Shown here: piece after piece, positions 9,135 through 17,794 of the stretch
How the letters are laid out: every line of letters starts with the position of its first letter
Position numbering within the stretch: the first letter of the stretch is position 1
Source: Actinokineospora iranica
GTDB taxonomy: Bacteria; Actinomycetota; Actinomycetes; Mycobacteriales; Pseudonocardiaceae
Reading direction: 5' to 3'
DNA: 64,000 nt
NCBI RefSeq assembly: GCF_900101685.1
Contig: NZ_FMZZ01000002.1
Location: forward strand, 1 to 64,000
Notes under the pieces: generated by a model
Told to the model about the DNA's origin: nothing
The model's input: the letters and a program-made list of their open reading frames with translations, nothing else
Database searches by the model: none
Position numbers and translations under genes: made by a program

Positions 9135-10346
9135 TCAAGCGGGCGCGATCACCGGGACGATCCCGCCCGCCGCCGCCAGCGCGCGGTGCAGAGCCAGCTC
9201 AGCGGTGCCGCCCTCGGCCAGCAAGATGCCGGTGCACCCACGCTGGTCGCCCAAGTGCCGGATCTGTCCGCCCACCTCGGCGGTCGGATACCACTCAGGC
9301 GCACCCGGGAACCCCGCAAGCCGATCAAGCCCGGTCCACCCCGTCAAAGTTCCCACCTCACCCGGATAAACCAAGACGAACGCGACAGCGGGCCCGCCCC
9401 CCAACGGAGCGTCGAGCAGCGCGGGCCGCTCCCCCAGCGCCATCGACACCGTCGCCGTGTACACATTGGTCTCCAGTGACCGGCACAGCGCCTCCCCCAC
9501 CAGCGCCCCACCGATCCGCGCGTTGATCTCGACCACCTCGGGACCATCCACCGTGAGAACGAACTCGGTATGCGCAAACCCTTGCCCATGCCCGGCCGCG
9601 GCCAGCACCCGCGCGATCCACTGCTCCAGATCCGCAAGGTCAGCGGCAGGAAACGCCACCGGGAACGCGGCAGCCTCCTCACGCCGCGCGGGCTCCGGGG
9701 ACAGCTGGCGACTGAGCACCCCCAGCAGCCGGGTGCGCCCCTGCCAGGTCACCGTCTCCGCGCTGTAGAGCGGCCCCGCGAAGAACGGCTCGACGACGAG
9801 ATGCCCTTTGAGCGGGGCGCCCGCGGCCTCCCGCCGGACACGGTCAAGCTCGGCTGAGTCGCGGATCAGCCAGACCGCGCGCGACGACGTGCCCGCCGAG
9901 TCCTTGACGATGAACGGGAACCCGACCGCCTCGGCCGCGTCGGCGATCCCGTCGGCCGACACGGCGATGGCCGCGGCGCGGCTGAGGCCGTGGGCGTGCA
10001 GGGCCGCGCGCACCACGCCCTTGTCCCGCAGCCCGCGCACCGCGGCGACGGCCGGGCCGGGCAGGCCCAGCCGGGCGGTGATCTCCGCGCCGGGCAGCGC
10101 CCAGGTGTCGGTCGAGCTGATCACGCCTGCCAGGTCCGCCACCCCGCGCAGGGCGGCCTCGCAGGCGGCGATGTCGGTGGTGTCGATGTCGATCACGTCG
10201 ATCCGGCCTGCGGGCAGGGCGGCCAGCTCGTGGGTGTAGATCGACCGGTCGCCGGTCAGCAGGCACAGGCGGTGCCCGGCGTCGGCCGCCGCGTCGGCCA
10301 GCCTGCCCAGGCCGAAGGTGAGTGCTTCCAGCAGTGCGACGGTCAC
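9135..10346 (-). CDS. ATP-grasp carboxylate-amine ligase
   Basis: The 403-aa protein has a pre-ATP-grasp domain (RLCLLTGDRSIY, about residues 25-35) and an ATP-grasp fold. PFIVKDSAGTSSRAVW is the lysine/glycine-loop region, and the metal-binding end is EFVLTVDGPEVVEINARIGG, where Glu and Asn ligate magnesium. The family joins a carboxylate to an amine through an acyl phosphate, as in L-amino-acid ligases. The GTG start at 10346 overlaps the upstream TGA as GTGA; a longer upstream reading is Arg/Pro-rich and not coding. It is the last gene of the six-gene operon and would ligate an amino acid, perhaps the product of the PLP enzyme before it. That substrate assignment is inference. Confidence 0.9.
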   Translation of the reverse strand: MTVALLEALTFGLGRLADAAADAGHRLCLLTGDRSIYTHELAALPAGRIDVIDIDTTDIAACEAALRGVADLAGVISSTDTWALPGAEITARLGLPGPAVAAVRGLRDKGVVRAALHAHGLSRAAAIAVSADGIADAAEAVGFPFIVKDSAGTSSRAVWLIRDSAELDRVRREAAGAPLKGHLVVEPFFAGPLYSAETVTWQGRTRLLGVLSRQLSPEPARREEAAAFPVAFPAADLADLEQWIARVLAAAGHGQGFAHTEFVLTVDGPEVVEINARIGGALVGEALCRSLETNVYTATVSMALGERPALLDAPLGGGPAVAFVLVYPGEVGTLTGWTGLDRLAGFPGAPEWYPTAEVGGQIRHLGDQRGCTGILLAEGGTAELALHRALAAAGGIVPVIAPA

Positions 10347-11431
10347 GACGCCCACCCTTCCCGGTGGTGCTGGGTGGGAATCAGAACAGGCCCGCGGACG
10401 GGTCCTTGGTAATCCCGGCGCGCCCAGTGCATCGCCGACCACGGTGGGGCCAGGTCGTCCAGCGCGTCGATCTCGACCGGGGCGAGCCGGGCGGGGTCGA
10501 GCGCTTCGCGGTGGCGGGCGAAGACGCGCTCGGTGTAGCGGTGGCCGGTGTCCGCGCCGATCACCAGGTGGGTGCGCTCCGGGCGGCGGCGGGCCTCCCA
10601 CGCCGCGACCAGGTGCGCGGCCCCGGTGGACAGCCCGGCGAAGACGGCGTGCTCGCGCAGCAGGCCGACCGTGCCAGCCATGGCGTGCCGGAAGTCGAGC
10701 CAGTGCACGTCGTCGTAGAGGTCGTGGTGGACGTTGTCGAACGGGATGGCGCTGCCGATGCCCGCGATGATGGCGTCCGGGTCGGTGAACCGGTCGCTGC
10801 CGAAGGTGACGCTGCCGAAGGGCTGCACGCCCACCAGCCGCACGTCCGGATCATCCGCCCGCAGCGCCTCGACCAGGCCGCCGGTGGACGCCCCGGTGCC
10901 GACGCTGCCCACCACGGTCAGCGGCAGCGGGCCGAGCGCGGCGCGGGCCAGGTCGGCCAGTTCCGCGTAGCCGAGGTAGTGCACCGGGTCGTGGTACTGG
11001 CGCATCCAGTGCATCGTCGGGTCGCGGTCGAGCAGCTCGCGCACCCGCTCGACCCGGCGCCGCTGGTCCAGGCGCAGGTCGGCCGAGGGCGGCATCTGGT
11101 CGACGGTGGCGCCGAGGATCTCCAGCTGCGCGCGCATCGTGGCGTCCACTGTGGTCGAGGCGACGATGTGGCAGCGCAATCCGTGGCGGTGGCAGGCCAT
11201 CGCGAGCGCCAACGCGTAGATCCCACTGGAACTGTCCACAAGTGTCTGTCCGATTCGGACAGTGCCGTCGGCGATCAGCGAGCGCACCACGCCGAGTGTC
11301 GCGTAGACCTTGAGGGTCTCGAACCGCGCGAGAACCACGTTGCGCGACAGGCGGATCAGGCTGGGCGCCTTGATGGCGTCGGTGATGTGCTCGTGCACCA
11401 CCGCGCCGGTCGCGGATGCCACCGCGCTCAC
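10343..11431 (-). CDS. PLP-dependent cysteine synthase-like enzyme (SbnA-like)
   Basis: The 362-aa fold-type II PLP enzyme carries the probable Schiff-base lysine in FETLKVYATLG (about residue 40), a substrate loop SSSGIYALALAM and the phosphate-binding loop GTGASTGG. The family performs beta-replacement on serine derivatives: cysteine synthase, cystathionine beta-synthase, and SbnA, which makes the 2,3-diaminopropionate precursor of staphyloferrin B. The usual GGSxKDR motif is replaced by ETLKVYATL, so it is not a housekeeping CysK. GTG 11431 overlaps the lipoprotein stop as GTGA. Lying between an iron-type importer and an ATP-grasp ligase, it most likely makes a building block for a metal-binding small molecule. 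No SbnB-like dehydrogenase partner is in the window. Confidence 0.82.
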   Translation of the reverse strand: MSAVASATGAVVHEHITDAIKAPSLIRLSRNVVLARFETLKVYATLGVVRSLIADGTVRIGQTLVDSSSGIYALALAMACHRHGLRCHIVASTTVDATMRAQLEILGATVDQMPPSADLRLDQRRRVERVRELLDRDPTMHWMRQYHDPVHYLGYAELADLARAALGPLPLTVVGSVGTGASTGGLVEALRADDPDVRLVGVQPFGSVTFGSDRFTDPDAIIAGIGSAIPFDNVHHDLYDDVHWLDFRHAMAGTVGLLREHAVFAGLSTGAAHLVAAWEARRRPERTHLVIGADTGHRYTERVFARHREALDPARLAPVEIDALDDLAPPWSAMHWARRDYQGPVRGPVLIPTQHHREGWAS

Positions 11432-12468
11432 CGGCCGATGGAGCGCAGGTAGGCGGCGAGGCTTTCCGCGCCCTGGACGTTGCGCGGCCCGCTGACCATG
11501 TCGCCGTAGGAGATGACGTGGAAGCGGTTGTCCCGCACGGCCGGGCTGGACGCCAGGGCGGGATGGGCCTTGAGGAAGGCGATCTTGTCCGCGGCGGGCT
11601 GGTCTGCGTAGTCGACCACGATGATCACCTCGGGCTCGGTCTTGACCACGGCCTCCCAGCCGACCGCGCCCCAGCCGTCCTCCAGGGTGGCGAAGACGTT
11701 GGCGCCCCCGGCCGCGGCGATGACGTCGTTGGGCGCGGCGTGCCGGCCAGCGGTGAACGCCTGGTCGGTGCCGGAGTCGTAGACGAACACCCGCACCGGC
11801 GGCTTGTCCTTGGGCGCGCCCGCGCGCACGGTGTCCATCCGGCCCCGCAGCTCGGCGACAAGCTCTTCCGCGCGCTTCTGCACCCCGAAAATCTGCCCGA
11901 GGTTCGTCAGATCCGTGTAGAGCGCCTCCATCGGCGTCACGTCGGCCTGCGACTTGGGGTAGTCCCAGCAGGTCTCGGTGTGCAGGTAGCTGCGGATGCC
12001 GACTTGCTCGAGCAGCGTCGGGGTGATGCCGCGCTCCTCGCTGAACCCGGAGTTCCAGCCCGCGATGACCCAGTCGGCCTTGGCGTCGACCAGGATCTCC
12101 CGGGTGACGCGCTTGGTGCCCAGCCGCTCGACCTTGGCGTAGTCGTCCTTCCACGGGGAGCCCGCGATGGACGGGTCGCCGAGGGAGTTCATGACGTAGC
12201 CGCGCATCCGGTCGGCCAGGCCGAGGGAGAACATCTTCTCCACGCCGGAGACGTCGTAGGCGACCGGGCGCTGCGGGACGGGGTAGGTGACCTGCGCGCC
12301 GCAATTGGTCACCGTCGCCTCGGCCGGGGTGCTCGCGCCCGGCGCAGCGGACGGCTGGACCTGGGCTCCGCAGGCGGCCAGCAGCAGCGCGGTGGACGCC
12401 AGCAGCGCGGCGCGGGTCCGTGTTCTGTGCGGCAGAGTCGGCGAAGTCGGCGAAGTCGGCGAAATCAT
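11428..12468 (-). CDS. ABC transporter substrate-binding lipoprotein (FecB/siderophore type)
   Basis: The 346-aa protein begins with a lipoprotein signal peptide ending in the lipobox LAAC (Cys at about 33), so it is anchored outside the membrane. The mature part looks like a class III periplasmic binding protein: CGAQVTYPVPQRPVAYDVSGV at the N-terminus and ADWVIAGWNSGFSEE in the first lobe. Such proteins deliver ferric siderophores, haem or cobalamin to FecCD permeases. ATG 12468 overlaps the ATPase stop as ATGA. The N-terminus contains three copies of Thr-Ser-Pro encoded by a 9-bp tandem repeat (12434-12463), an unusual low-complexity leader before the signal peptide. It is the third importer gene of the operon. 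Confidence 0.9.
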   Translation of the reverse strand: MISPTSPTSPTLPHRTRTRAALLASTALLLAACGAQVQPSAAPGASTPAEATVTNCGAQVTYPVPQRPVAYDVSGVEKMFSLGLADRMRGYVMNSLGDPSIAGSPWKDDYAKVERLGTKRVTREILVDAKADWVIAGWNSGFSEERGITPTLLEQVGIRSYLHTETCWDYPKSQADVTPMEALYTDLTNLGQIFGVQKRAEELVAELRGRMDTVRAGAPKDKPPVRVFVYDSGTDQAFTAGRHAAPNDVIAAAGGANVFATLEDGWGAVGWEAVVKTEPEVIIVVDYADQPAADKIAFLKAHPALASSPAVRDNRFHVISYGDMVSGPRNVQGAESLAAYLRSIGR

Positions 12469-13310
12469 GGCGCGATCCCCTCGGGGGTGGTGGGCGAGTC
12501 GGTCTCGATAGGACGGTCGGCAGTGGGCATGTCGTAGAGCAGTTGGAGAACGCCGGTGCGCGGGTGGGTGACGACGGTGGCGTCGACCCCGAACACCGAG
12601 CGCACCAGCCCGGTGGTGAGCACTTCGGCGGGCGTGCCGCAGGCGACCAGCGCGCCGGAGCGCAGCACGGCGATCCGGTCGCAGGTGGCCGCGGCGAGGT
12701 TGAGGTCGTGCAGTGCGACCAGCACCGTCAGCCCGCAGCGGCGCAGGAACCCCAGCAGCTCGATCTGGTGGCGCACGTCGAGGTGGTTGGTCGGCTCGTC
12801 GAGCACCAGCACCGCCGGTTCCTGCACCAGCGCCCTGGCCATCAGCACCCGCTGCCGCTCGCCGCCGGAGAGGGTGAGCACGCTGCGGGTGGCCAGGTGG
12901 GTGATGTCCATGCGGCGCAACGCTTCCCGGCACAGCTCGCGCTCGCGGCCGGTGAGCCGTGCCGAGCCGTTCTGGTGCGGGTAGCGGCCAAGCGCCACGA
13001 CCTCTTCGACGGTGAAGTCCAGTTCGGCGCGGCTGTCCTGGGTGAGCGCGGCGATGCGGCGGGCGGTGTCGCGGATGCTCTGCTCGGACAGGGATTCCCC
13101 GTCGAGCAGCACTGCCCCGGCGGTGGGCCGCATGGCCCGGTAGACGCAGCGCAGCGCGGTCGATTTGCCGCTGCCGTTGGGGCCGAGCAGGCCGAGGACT
13201 TCCCCGCCGCCGACGTCCAGGCTCAGCTCGCGGATCAGCGTCGTGCCCGCGACCTCGACGGAGATGCCGCGCAGGGAGATCGGCAGTGCGGACGGTGGGT
13301 GGGCAGGCAT
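12465..13310 (-). CDS. ABC transporter ATP-binding protein (FecE type)
   Basis: The 281-aa ATPase has a Walker A GPNGSGKST (about 43-51), an ABC signature LSGGERQR, a Walker B VLVLDEP and the H-loop LHDLN. Together with the permease and lipoprotein it forms a metal-chelate importer in the cytoplasmic membrane. ATG 13310 overlaps the permease stop as TGATG, which shows translational coupling. The C-terminal VVTHPRTGVLQLLYD resembles siderophore importer ATPases. Confidence 0.95.
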   Translation of the reverse strand: MPAHPPSALPISLRGISVEVAGTTLIRELSLDVGGGEVLGLLGPNGSGKSTALRCVYRAMRPTAGAVLLDGESLSEQSIRDTARRIAALTQDSRAELDFTVEEVVALGRYPHQNGSARLTGRERELCREALRRMDITHLATRSVLTLSGGERQRVLMARALVQEPAVLVLDEPTNHLDVRHQIELLGFLRRCGLTVLVALHDLNLAAATCDRIAVLRSGALVACGTPAEVLTTGLVRSVFGVDATVVTHPRTGVLQLLYDMPTADRPIETDSPTTPEGIAP

Positions 13311-14404
13311 CAGCGGCCCCCGAACGCGTAGCCGCGGCGGCGCATCACCACGAGGAACACCGGCACGCCGATCAGCGCGGTGATCACGCCCAGCGGCAGT
13401 TCCTCCGGCGGGACCAGGGTGCGGGCGAGCACGTCCACCCACACCAGGAAAACCGCCCCGGCCAGCGGGGCGACGGCCAGCACCCGGCGGTGCCCCGAGC
13501 CGACCATCATCCGCACCACGTGCGGCAGCACCAGGCCGACGAAGCCGATGGAGCCGCTGACCGCGACCAGCAGGCCGGTCACCACGGCGGTGAGCGCGAA
13601 CAGCCACCGCCGCAGGCCCGCCGCGTCGATGCCCAGGCTCGCCGCGGTCTCGTCGCCCATCGACAGCACGTCCATCGCGGTGCCGAGGTACATCAGCACG
13701 ATCACCGCGACGATCACCCCGACCAGCGCCATCGGCAGCGACGCCCAGGTGGCCGCGCCGAGGCTGCCCAGCAGCCAGAACAGCACCGTCTGCGCCGCCT
13801 GCCCGTTGGGCGAGAGGAAGACCAGCACGCTCATCAGCGCCTGGAACGCGTAGGCGAGCGCGACCCCGGTGAGCACGAGCCGCAGCGGGGTCAGCCCCAT
13901 GGCGCTGCGCGCGGCGAAGTAGACCAGCACCGTCGCCACCAGCGCGCCGAGGAACGCCGCCACCGACAGCGCGAGCACGCCGAGCCCGGCGAACAGGCCG
14001 AACACCACCACCGCGGCCGCCCCAACGGACGCGCCGGAGGAGATGCCCAGCACGAACGGGTCGGCCAGGGCGTTGCGGACCAGCGCCTGCACCGCGACGC
14101 CGATCACCGCGAGCCCGGCGCCCACGACGGCGGCCAGCAGCACCCTTGGCGTGCGGACCTGCCAGACGATCGAGTACCCGGTCACCTCGTCGGCGCGGAT
14201 CTCGCCGCCGGTCAGCGCCTTGCCCAGGAAGCGCAGGACCTCGCCCAGCGGCACAACGGTCGGCCCCAGCGCGATGCCCGCCGCGACCGACAGCGCCAGC
14301 GCCACGGTGAGCCCGATCAGCGGCAGCACCAGGCTGCCCGCGCGGCGGCCCGCGCCCTCGATCTCGGCGAACAGTCTCAGGTCGGGGCTTGCGTCAGTCC
14401 TCAT
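13310..14404 (-). CDS. Iron/metal-chelate ABC transporter permease (FecCD family)
   Basis: The 364-aa integral membrane protein has about nine to ten hydrophobic segments and the FecCD signatures VRTPRVLLAAVVGAGLAVIG, NALADPFVLGISSGASVGA and LPHVVRMMVGSGHR. It would homodimerise as the channel of the importer, since there is a single permease gene. The ATG at 14404 overlaps the end of the methyltransferase gene by 11 nt. A start 30 nt upstream is possible but lies deeper in the previous gene. Confidence 0.95.
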   Translation of the reverse strand: MRTDASPDLRLFAEIEGAGRRAGSLVLPLIGLTVALALSVAAGIALGPTVVPLGEVLRFLGKALTGGEIRADEVTGYSIVWQVRTPRVLLAAVVGAGLAVIGVAVQALVRNALADPFVLGISSGASVGAAAVVVFGLFAGLGVLALSVAAFLGALVATVLVYFAARSAMGLTPLRLVLTGVALAYAFQALMSVLVFLSPNGQAAQTVLFWLLGSLGAATWASLPMALVGVIVAVIVLMYLGTAMDVLSMGDETAASLGIDAAGLRRWLFALTAVVTGLLVAVSGSIGFVGLVLPHVVRMMVGSGHRRVLAVAPLAGAVFLVWVDVLARTLVPPEELPLGVITALIGVPVFLVVMRRRGYAFGGR

Positions 14405-15164
14405 CGGACCCCCGCACACCGCGCGTTGGAACACGGGTGCCGCGCACGATCAGCCGACGCGCCTTGTTGTCGTACGGCGAGCCGTCGAAGTCGCCGAAGC
14501 ACTCCACGTCGGCGAACCCGACGGCCTCGAACAGCGCGCGCAACTCGGCGGCGCTGTAGAGAAAGGACAGGATCGACGCGTGCCGCACGGTGTCGCCGCG
14601 CACCAGCGTCCAGTCGGTGCGCAGCCGCGTCCAGTCGTCGAGGATCGTGTCGCGCATGAACACCGTGCCGTCCTCGGTGTCCACCGCCTGCGGGCGGCCG
14701 ACCCAGCTCGCCAGGACCTCCTTGCCGAGCACGTCGACCAGCAGCGTGCCGCCGGGGGCCAGGCTGGTGAAGGCGTTGCGCAGCACGGCGCGGTTGTCGC
14801 CGGGGTCGGTGAAGTAGCCGAACGAGGTGTACATGTTGATGATCAGGTCGTAGCGGCCCGGCTCGACGTGCTCGCGCATGTCCGCCTGGACGAACCGGGC
14901 CGTCACCCCCGCCCGCGCGCAGGTCTCGCGCGCGCGGGCCAGCATCGCCGGGCTGAGGTCCACCCCGGTCACCTCCGCGCCGCGGCGGGCCAGCGGGGCG
15001 ACGTGGAACGCCGGTCCGCAGGCCAGGTCGAGCACCCGCGCCCCGGCCGCGGCCTTGAGCAGCGGGGAAGTCTCGATCAGGTCGGCGGCCTCGGCCTCCC
15101 GGCGCGCCGGGAACATCGCGCCTGCGAAGCCGACCCACAGGTCGTCGTCCTCGAACCACTGCAT
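14394..15164 (-). CDS. Class I SAM-dependent methyltransferase
   Basis: The 256-aa protein has the SAM-binding motif VLDLACGPAFHVAPLA, the acidic strand VTGVDLS and motif III (APGGTLLVDVLG). It is first in the six-gene operon, and ATG 15164 has a strong GAGGAG ribosome site about 10 nt upstream. It could methylate the product of the downstream PLP enzyme and ATP-grasp ligase or its metal complex; this is inferred from position only. A 26-residue upstream extension is in frame but rich in Arg and Ala and lacks a ribosome site. Confidence 0.9.
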   Translation of the reverse strand: MQWFEDDDLWVGFAGAMFPARREAEAADLIETSPLLKAAAGARVLDLACGPAFHVAPLARRGAEVTGVDLSPAMLARARETCARAGVTARFVQADMREHVEPGRYDLIINMYTSFGYFTDPGDNRAVLRNAFTSLAPGGTLLVDVLGKEVLASWVGRPQAVDTEDGTVFMRDTILDDWTRLRTDWTLVRGDTVRHASILSFLYSAAELRALFEAVGFADVECFGDFDGSPYDNKARRLIVRGTRVPTRGVRGSDED

Positions 15165-15742
15165 ACGGCTGCCACTCCTCGCCCGCTCGGCTGTCCGTCC
15201 AAGGAGTCGCCGCGCCGCCGCCGGTGGTTCCAGCGCGGGCATACGATCTTGCAGTGTGGGAAAAACACGGGAAAGGGTGGGAAATCGCGGAGAACCCGCA
15301 ACGCCCGGGAACTCAGGCCGCGCCGGAACGACCGAGCGCGCGGCATCGACTCCGGCTGCCCGGCCTGCCCTCGGGCGGGGGCCGACCGATCGTCGTGGTC
15401 GGCCGGGTCGGGCAGGGGCAGGCAGTGGTCGCCGTCCGGGGGGTAGAGCCGGACATGGTGCCCCGTGAATGCGACAGGACAGGTGCTCACCGGAGTTTGC
15501 CGCACAGGATCTGCTCTCCGCGAATCCGGTTCTCTCGGAACTCCCCGTTCTTCTTCCGCACGCCCCGTGCGCGTGTTCGGACTCCCGGTCGTGGACGCCT
15601 GATCAAGGATCTGTGCACTCTCCGCCTAACCACCTCGGTTCATCTCGTGGAACACTCGGATACGAAGGCGCCGCCAAGTCGAGCCAATTCGATTTGGCGG
15701 CAGTCAGGTTGTCGTGACGTTTCACTCAAGGGGAATCAGAGT
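15165..15742 (+). promoter_or_regulatory. Divergent intergenic region between the metallophore-like operon and the secreted protein
   Basis: This 578-bp stretch holds no convincing gene. It must carry the promoter of the minus-strand operon and that of the secreted-protein gene. Near 15254-15285 the word GTGGGAAA and close variants recur three times in about 30 bp on the plus strand, which could be a regulator site. I saw no recognisable Fur, Zur or DmdR box. Confidence 0.4.
15670..15701. promoter_or_regulatory. 13-bp inverted repeat upstream of the secreted-protein gene
   Basis: Arms 15670-15682 and 15689-15701 pair over 13 bp with one mismatch (GCCGCCAA at the outer ends) around a 6-nt loop. 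The element ends 41 nt before the ATG at 15743. It could be an operator or a 5'-UTR hairpin. Confidence 0.5.
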
Positions 15743-16123
15743 ATGGGAAGCATCAAGGCCCGCGGTGCGAGTGTGTTGTTGGCAGGGTTGATGAGCCTTG
15801 GGCTCACCGGTGTGGCCGCGTCGCCCGCGGCCGCGACGGGGGTGGACGCCCAGGACACGCACCGCGCCAGCATCGCCTGTGCGAAGCCAAAGGGAGAGAA
15901 GGCCAACTACTCCTGGGGCGACGGCAACATCAGCGTCACCGTCTACTTCAACAACCACTGCTCGCACAAAGTGGACGCGGGTATCGTCACCCAGAACGCC
16001 ACGGACGGCACCTACTCCATCCGGTGCATGACCACCAATGGCGGAACCAAGGGCAAGAAGAAGTTCAATATCGGCGCCCTCAACAAGGTCGTGAAGATTC
16101 AGAAGGGGTGCGAGCTCAAGTAG
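15743..16123 (+). CDS. Small secreted four-cysteine protein, function unknown
   Basis: The 126-aa protein starts at ATG 15743 behind an AAGGGG ribosome site. It has a Sec signal peptide (basic MGSIKARG, hydrophobic core, cleavage near AATG at about residue 34) and a mature part of about 92 residues. Four cysteines (in SIAC, NNHC, SIRC and KGC) could form two disulfides. The mature part is lysine-rich with beta-type alternation (ISVTVYFNN). I do not recognise the family. It is convergent with the MFS gene and separated from it by a perfect hairpin. Confidence 0.8.
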   Translation: MGSIKARGASVLLAGLMSLGLTGVAASPAAATGVDAQDTHRASIACAKPKGEKANYSWGDGNISVTVYFNNHCSHKVDAGIVTQNATDGTYSIRCMTTNGGTKGKKKFNIGALNKVVKIQKGCELK

Positions 16124-16134
16124 CGCCTCGGACC

Positions 16135-16167
16135 GAGGTCGCCCGGACGCGCTGTCCGGGCGACCTC
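16135..16167 (+). terminator. Perfect 14-bp stem hairpin after the secreted-protein gene
   Basis: GAGGTCGCCCGGAC (16135-16148) pairs perfectly with 16154-16167 across a 5-nt loop, starting 12 nt after the stop. There is no T-run, as is common in GC-rich actinobacteria. Its position between convergent genes suggests it terminates transcription from both sides. Confidence 0.75.
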
Positions 16168-16256
16168 GCGATAATGGGCGCACCGGGCGGCCGTGCTTCC
16201 CGGGCCGCACAGCATTGTCGATCTGCCGCAGGCCGCCCGAGCCGCCGAGCGCCCGG

Positions 16257-17507
16257 CTACCGATATTCGGGCGACCCGTGCTCACCGATATCCCGGAAAC
16301 GACCGAGCGCGCGTGGCACCAGCAGTGCGGCCACCACGGCCGCGGCGGTGATGGCGCCGAACACCGCCGCGGCTCCGGGGTATCCGGCCAGGCCGAGGCC
16401 GAGCGCGCCCAGCGCGGAGCCGGTGAAGGTGCCCAGGCTCATCGCCGCGCCGTTGACCGCGAGGGCCGATCCGCGCAGCGTGCCGCCGTGGCGCACGAGC
16501 AGGGTCACCACGCAGGCGGCGACGGTGGCGTGGCTCGCGGCGAGCAGCGCGGTCAGTGCCAGCGCGGCGGGCAGCGTGCTGGTGAAGAAGACTCCGACCA
16601 CGGCGCAGAGCGCGGCCAGCAGGCCGACGAGCAGCAGACGCTCGGGCGGCAGCCACGGCCGCGCGGAGTTGGCGATCCGCCCGACCACCAGGTTGCCGAG
16701 GAAGAACGACGCGCCGCTCAGTGTCCACACCAGAGCGAACGGGCCAGGGGCCAGGTCGAACCGGGTGTCGTAGAAGGCGGCCAGATAGGACAGATAGCCC
16801 ATGAACGCCGCGGTGCGCAGCAGCGCGACAGCCAGCAGCGGCGCCAGGCCGGGCACCCGGGCCAGCGCCCGCAGCGACGCGATGTAGCCGACCCGTTCAC
16901 CAGTGCCCGGACGACGGGCGGGCTCGCGTCTGAACAGGACGGCGGCCAGTCCGGCGGCGAGCACCGCGATCGCGACCAGGTCGCCGCGCCAGCCCCACAG
17001 GGCGGCGGGCAGCGCGATCACCGGCGCGGCGAGCATCGCGGTCAGCGACTGCGTCGCGGTCACCAGCGTCGCCGCCCGGCCCGCGGCGGGACCGTCGAAC
17101 CGGTCGGCGGCGATCGCGCCCAGCGCGGGGGCCAGCACGGCCATCGCCGCGCCGACCAGGAAACAGAACACGGCCATCGCGGCGAACTCGCCCAGCGCGC
17201 CGACACCGGACGCGACCGCCAGCAGCCCCAGGCTCCCCGCGACGCTCCACTCCCGGGGCCACCGGTCGATCAGCGGCGCTGCGGCGGCTCCGACGACCAG
17301 CGACGCCAGCCCGCCCAGCCCGCGCAGACCCCCCATCTGGGCGATTCCGGCGCCTGCGGCGTCGGCGATCGGCACCAGGAACGTGCTGAACACCGTGTAC
17401 GGCAGCAGCCCGGCCGCCGAGGCCGCCAGCACCGGCCACAGCGCGCGGGCCATGGACAAGTCCCCTGGCAGCGCCGCCGCCGGGGCCCGGTCGTTGGTGC
17501 TGGTCAT
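16257..17507 (-). CDS. MFS transporter
   Basis: The 416-aa integral membrane protein has about twelve hydrophobic segments and the MFS loop APLIDRWPREW between helices 2 and 3. ATG 17507 (MTSTND) starts just ahead of the first membrane segment; a 63-residue upstream extension in the same frame has no transporter character. Substrate unknown. It lies on the same strand as the metallophore-like operon but about 1.1 kb upstream, beyond an opposite-strand gene. A role as exporter of that operon's product is possible but unproven. Confidence 0.88.
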   Translation of the reverse strand: MTSTNDRAPAAALPGDLSMARALWPVLAASAAGLLPYTVFSTFLVPIADAAGAGIAQMGGLRGLGGLASLVVGAAAAPLIDRWPREWSVAGSLGLLAVASGVGALGEFAAMAVFCFLVGAAMAVLAPALGAIAADRFDGPAAGRAATLVTATQSLTAMLAAPVIALPAALWGWRGDLVAIAVLAAGLAAVLFRREPARRPGTGERVGYIASLRALARVPGLAPLLAVALLRTAAFMGYLSYLAAFYDTRFDLAPGPFALVWTLSGASFFLGNLVVGRIANSARPWLPPERLLLVGLLAALCAVVGVFFTSTLPAALALTALLAASHATVAACVVTLLVRHGGTLRGSALAVNGAAMSLGTFTGSALGALGLGLAGYPGAAAVFGAITAAAVVAALLVPRALGRFRDIGEHGSPEYR

Positions 17508-17794
17508 CCGCTCGCTCTCGCACTGGTGGTCGCTGGTCACGATCAGGGCTCGGGACGGGAACTCCTGGGGCGTCGCCGCCGCTGGGCTCACTCGTTGGAG
17601 TATCACTGGTTTCGGGCAGGCTATTGTCACCCACGTACGAAACGTGATCGTGGGCCGACCGGATGAGTGAGCGTCCGGTCGCTCGGCGACGAGCAAGGCT
17701 CACGGTCTCGTACCGGCCGACCGCTCCTGGGCGCGTTCGCTCACATGCGTCATAGGATGCGGGACACATCACAGAAACGGGCGGCCCGAGCGGG

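Noticed and set aside
10347-10601. N-terminal extension of the ATP-grasp gene
   Set aside because: The extension is Arg/Pro-rich and overlaps the PLP gene; the GTGA overlap at 10346 gives a natural start.
15165-15742. Extra gene on either strand in the divergent gap
   Set aside because: Open frames exist only because of GC content; none has a ribosome site or family character.
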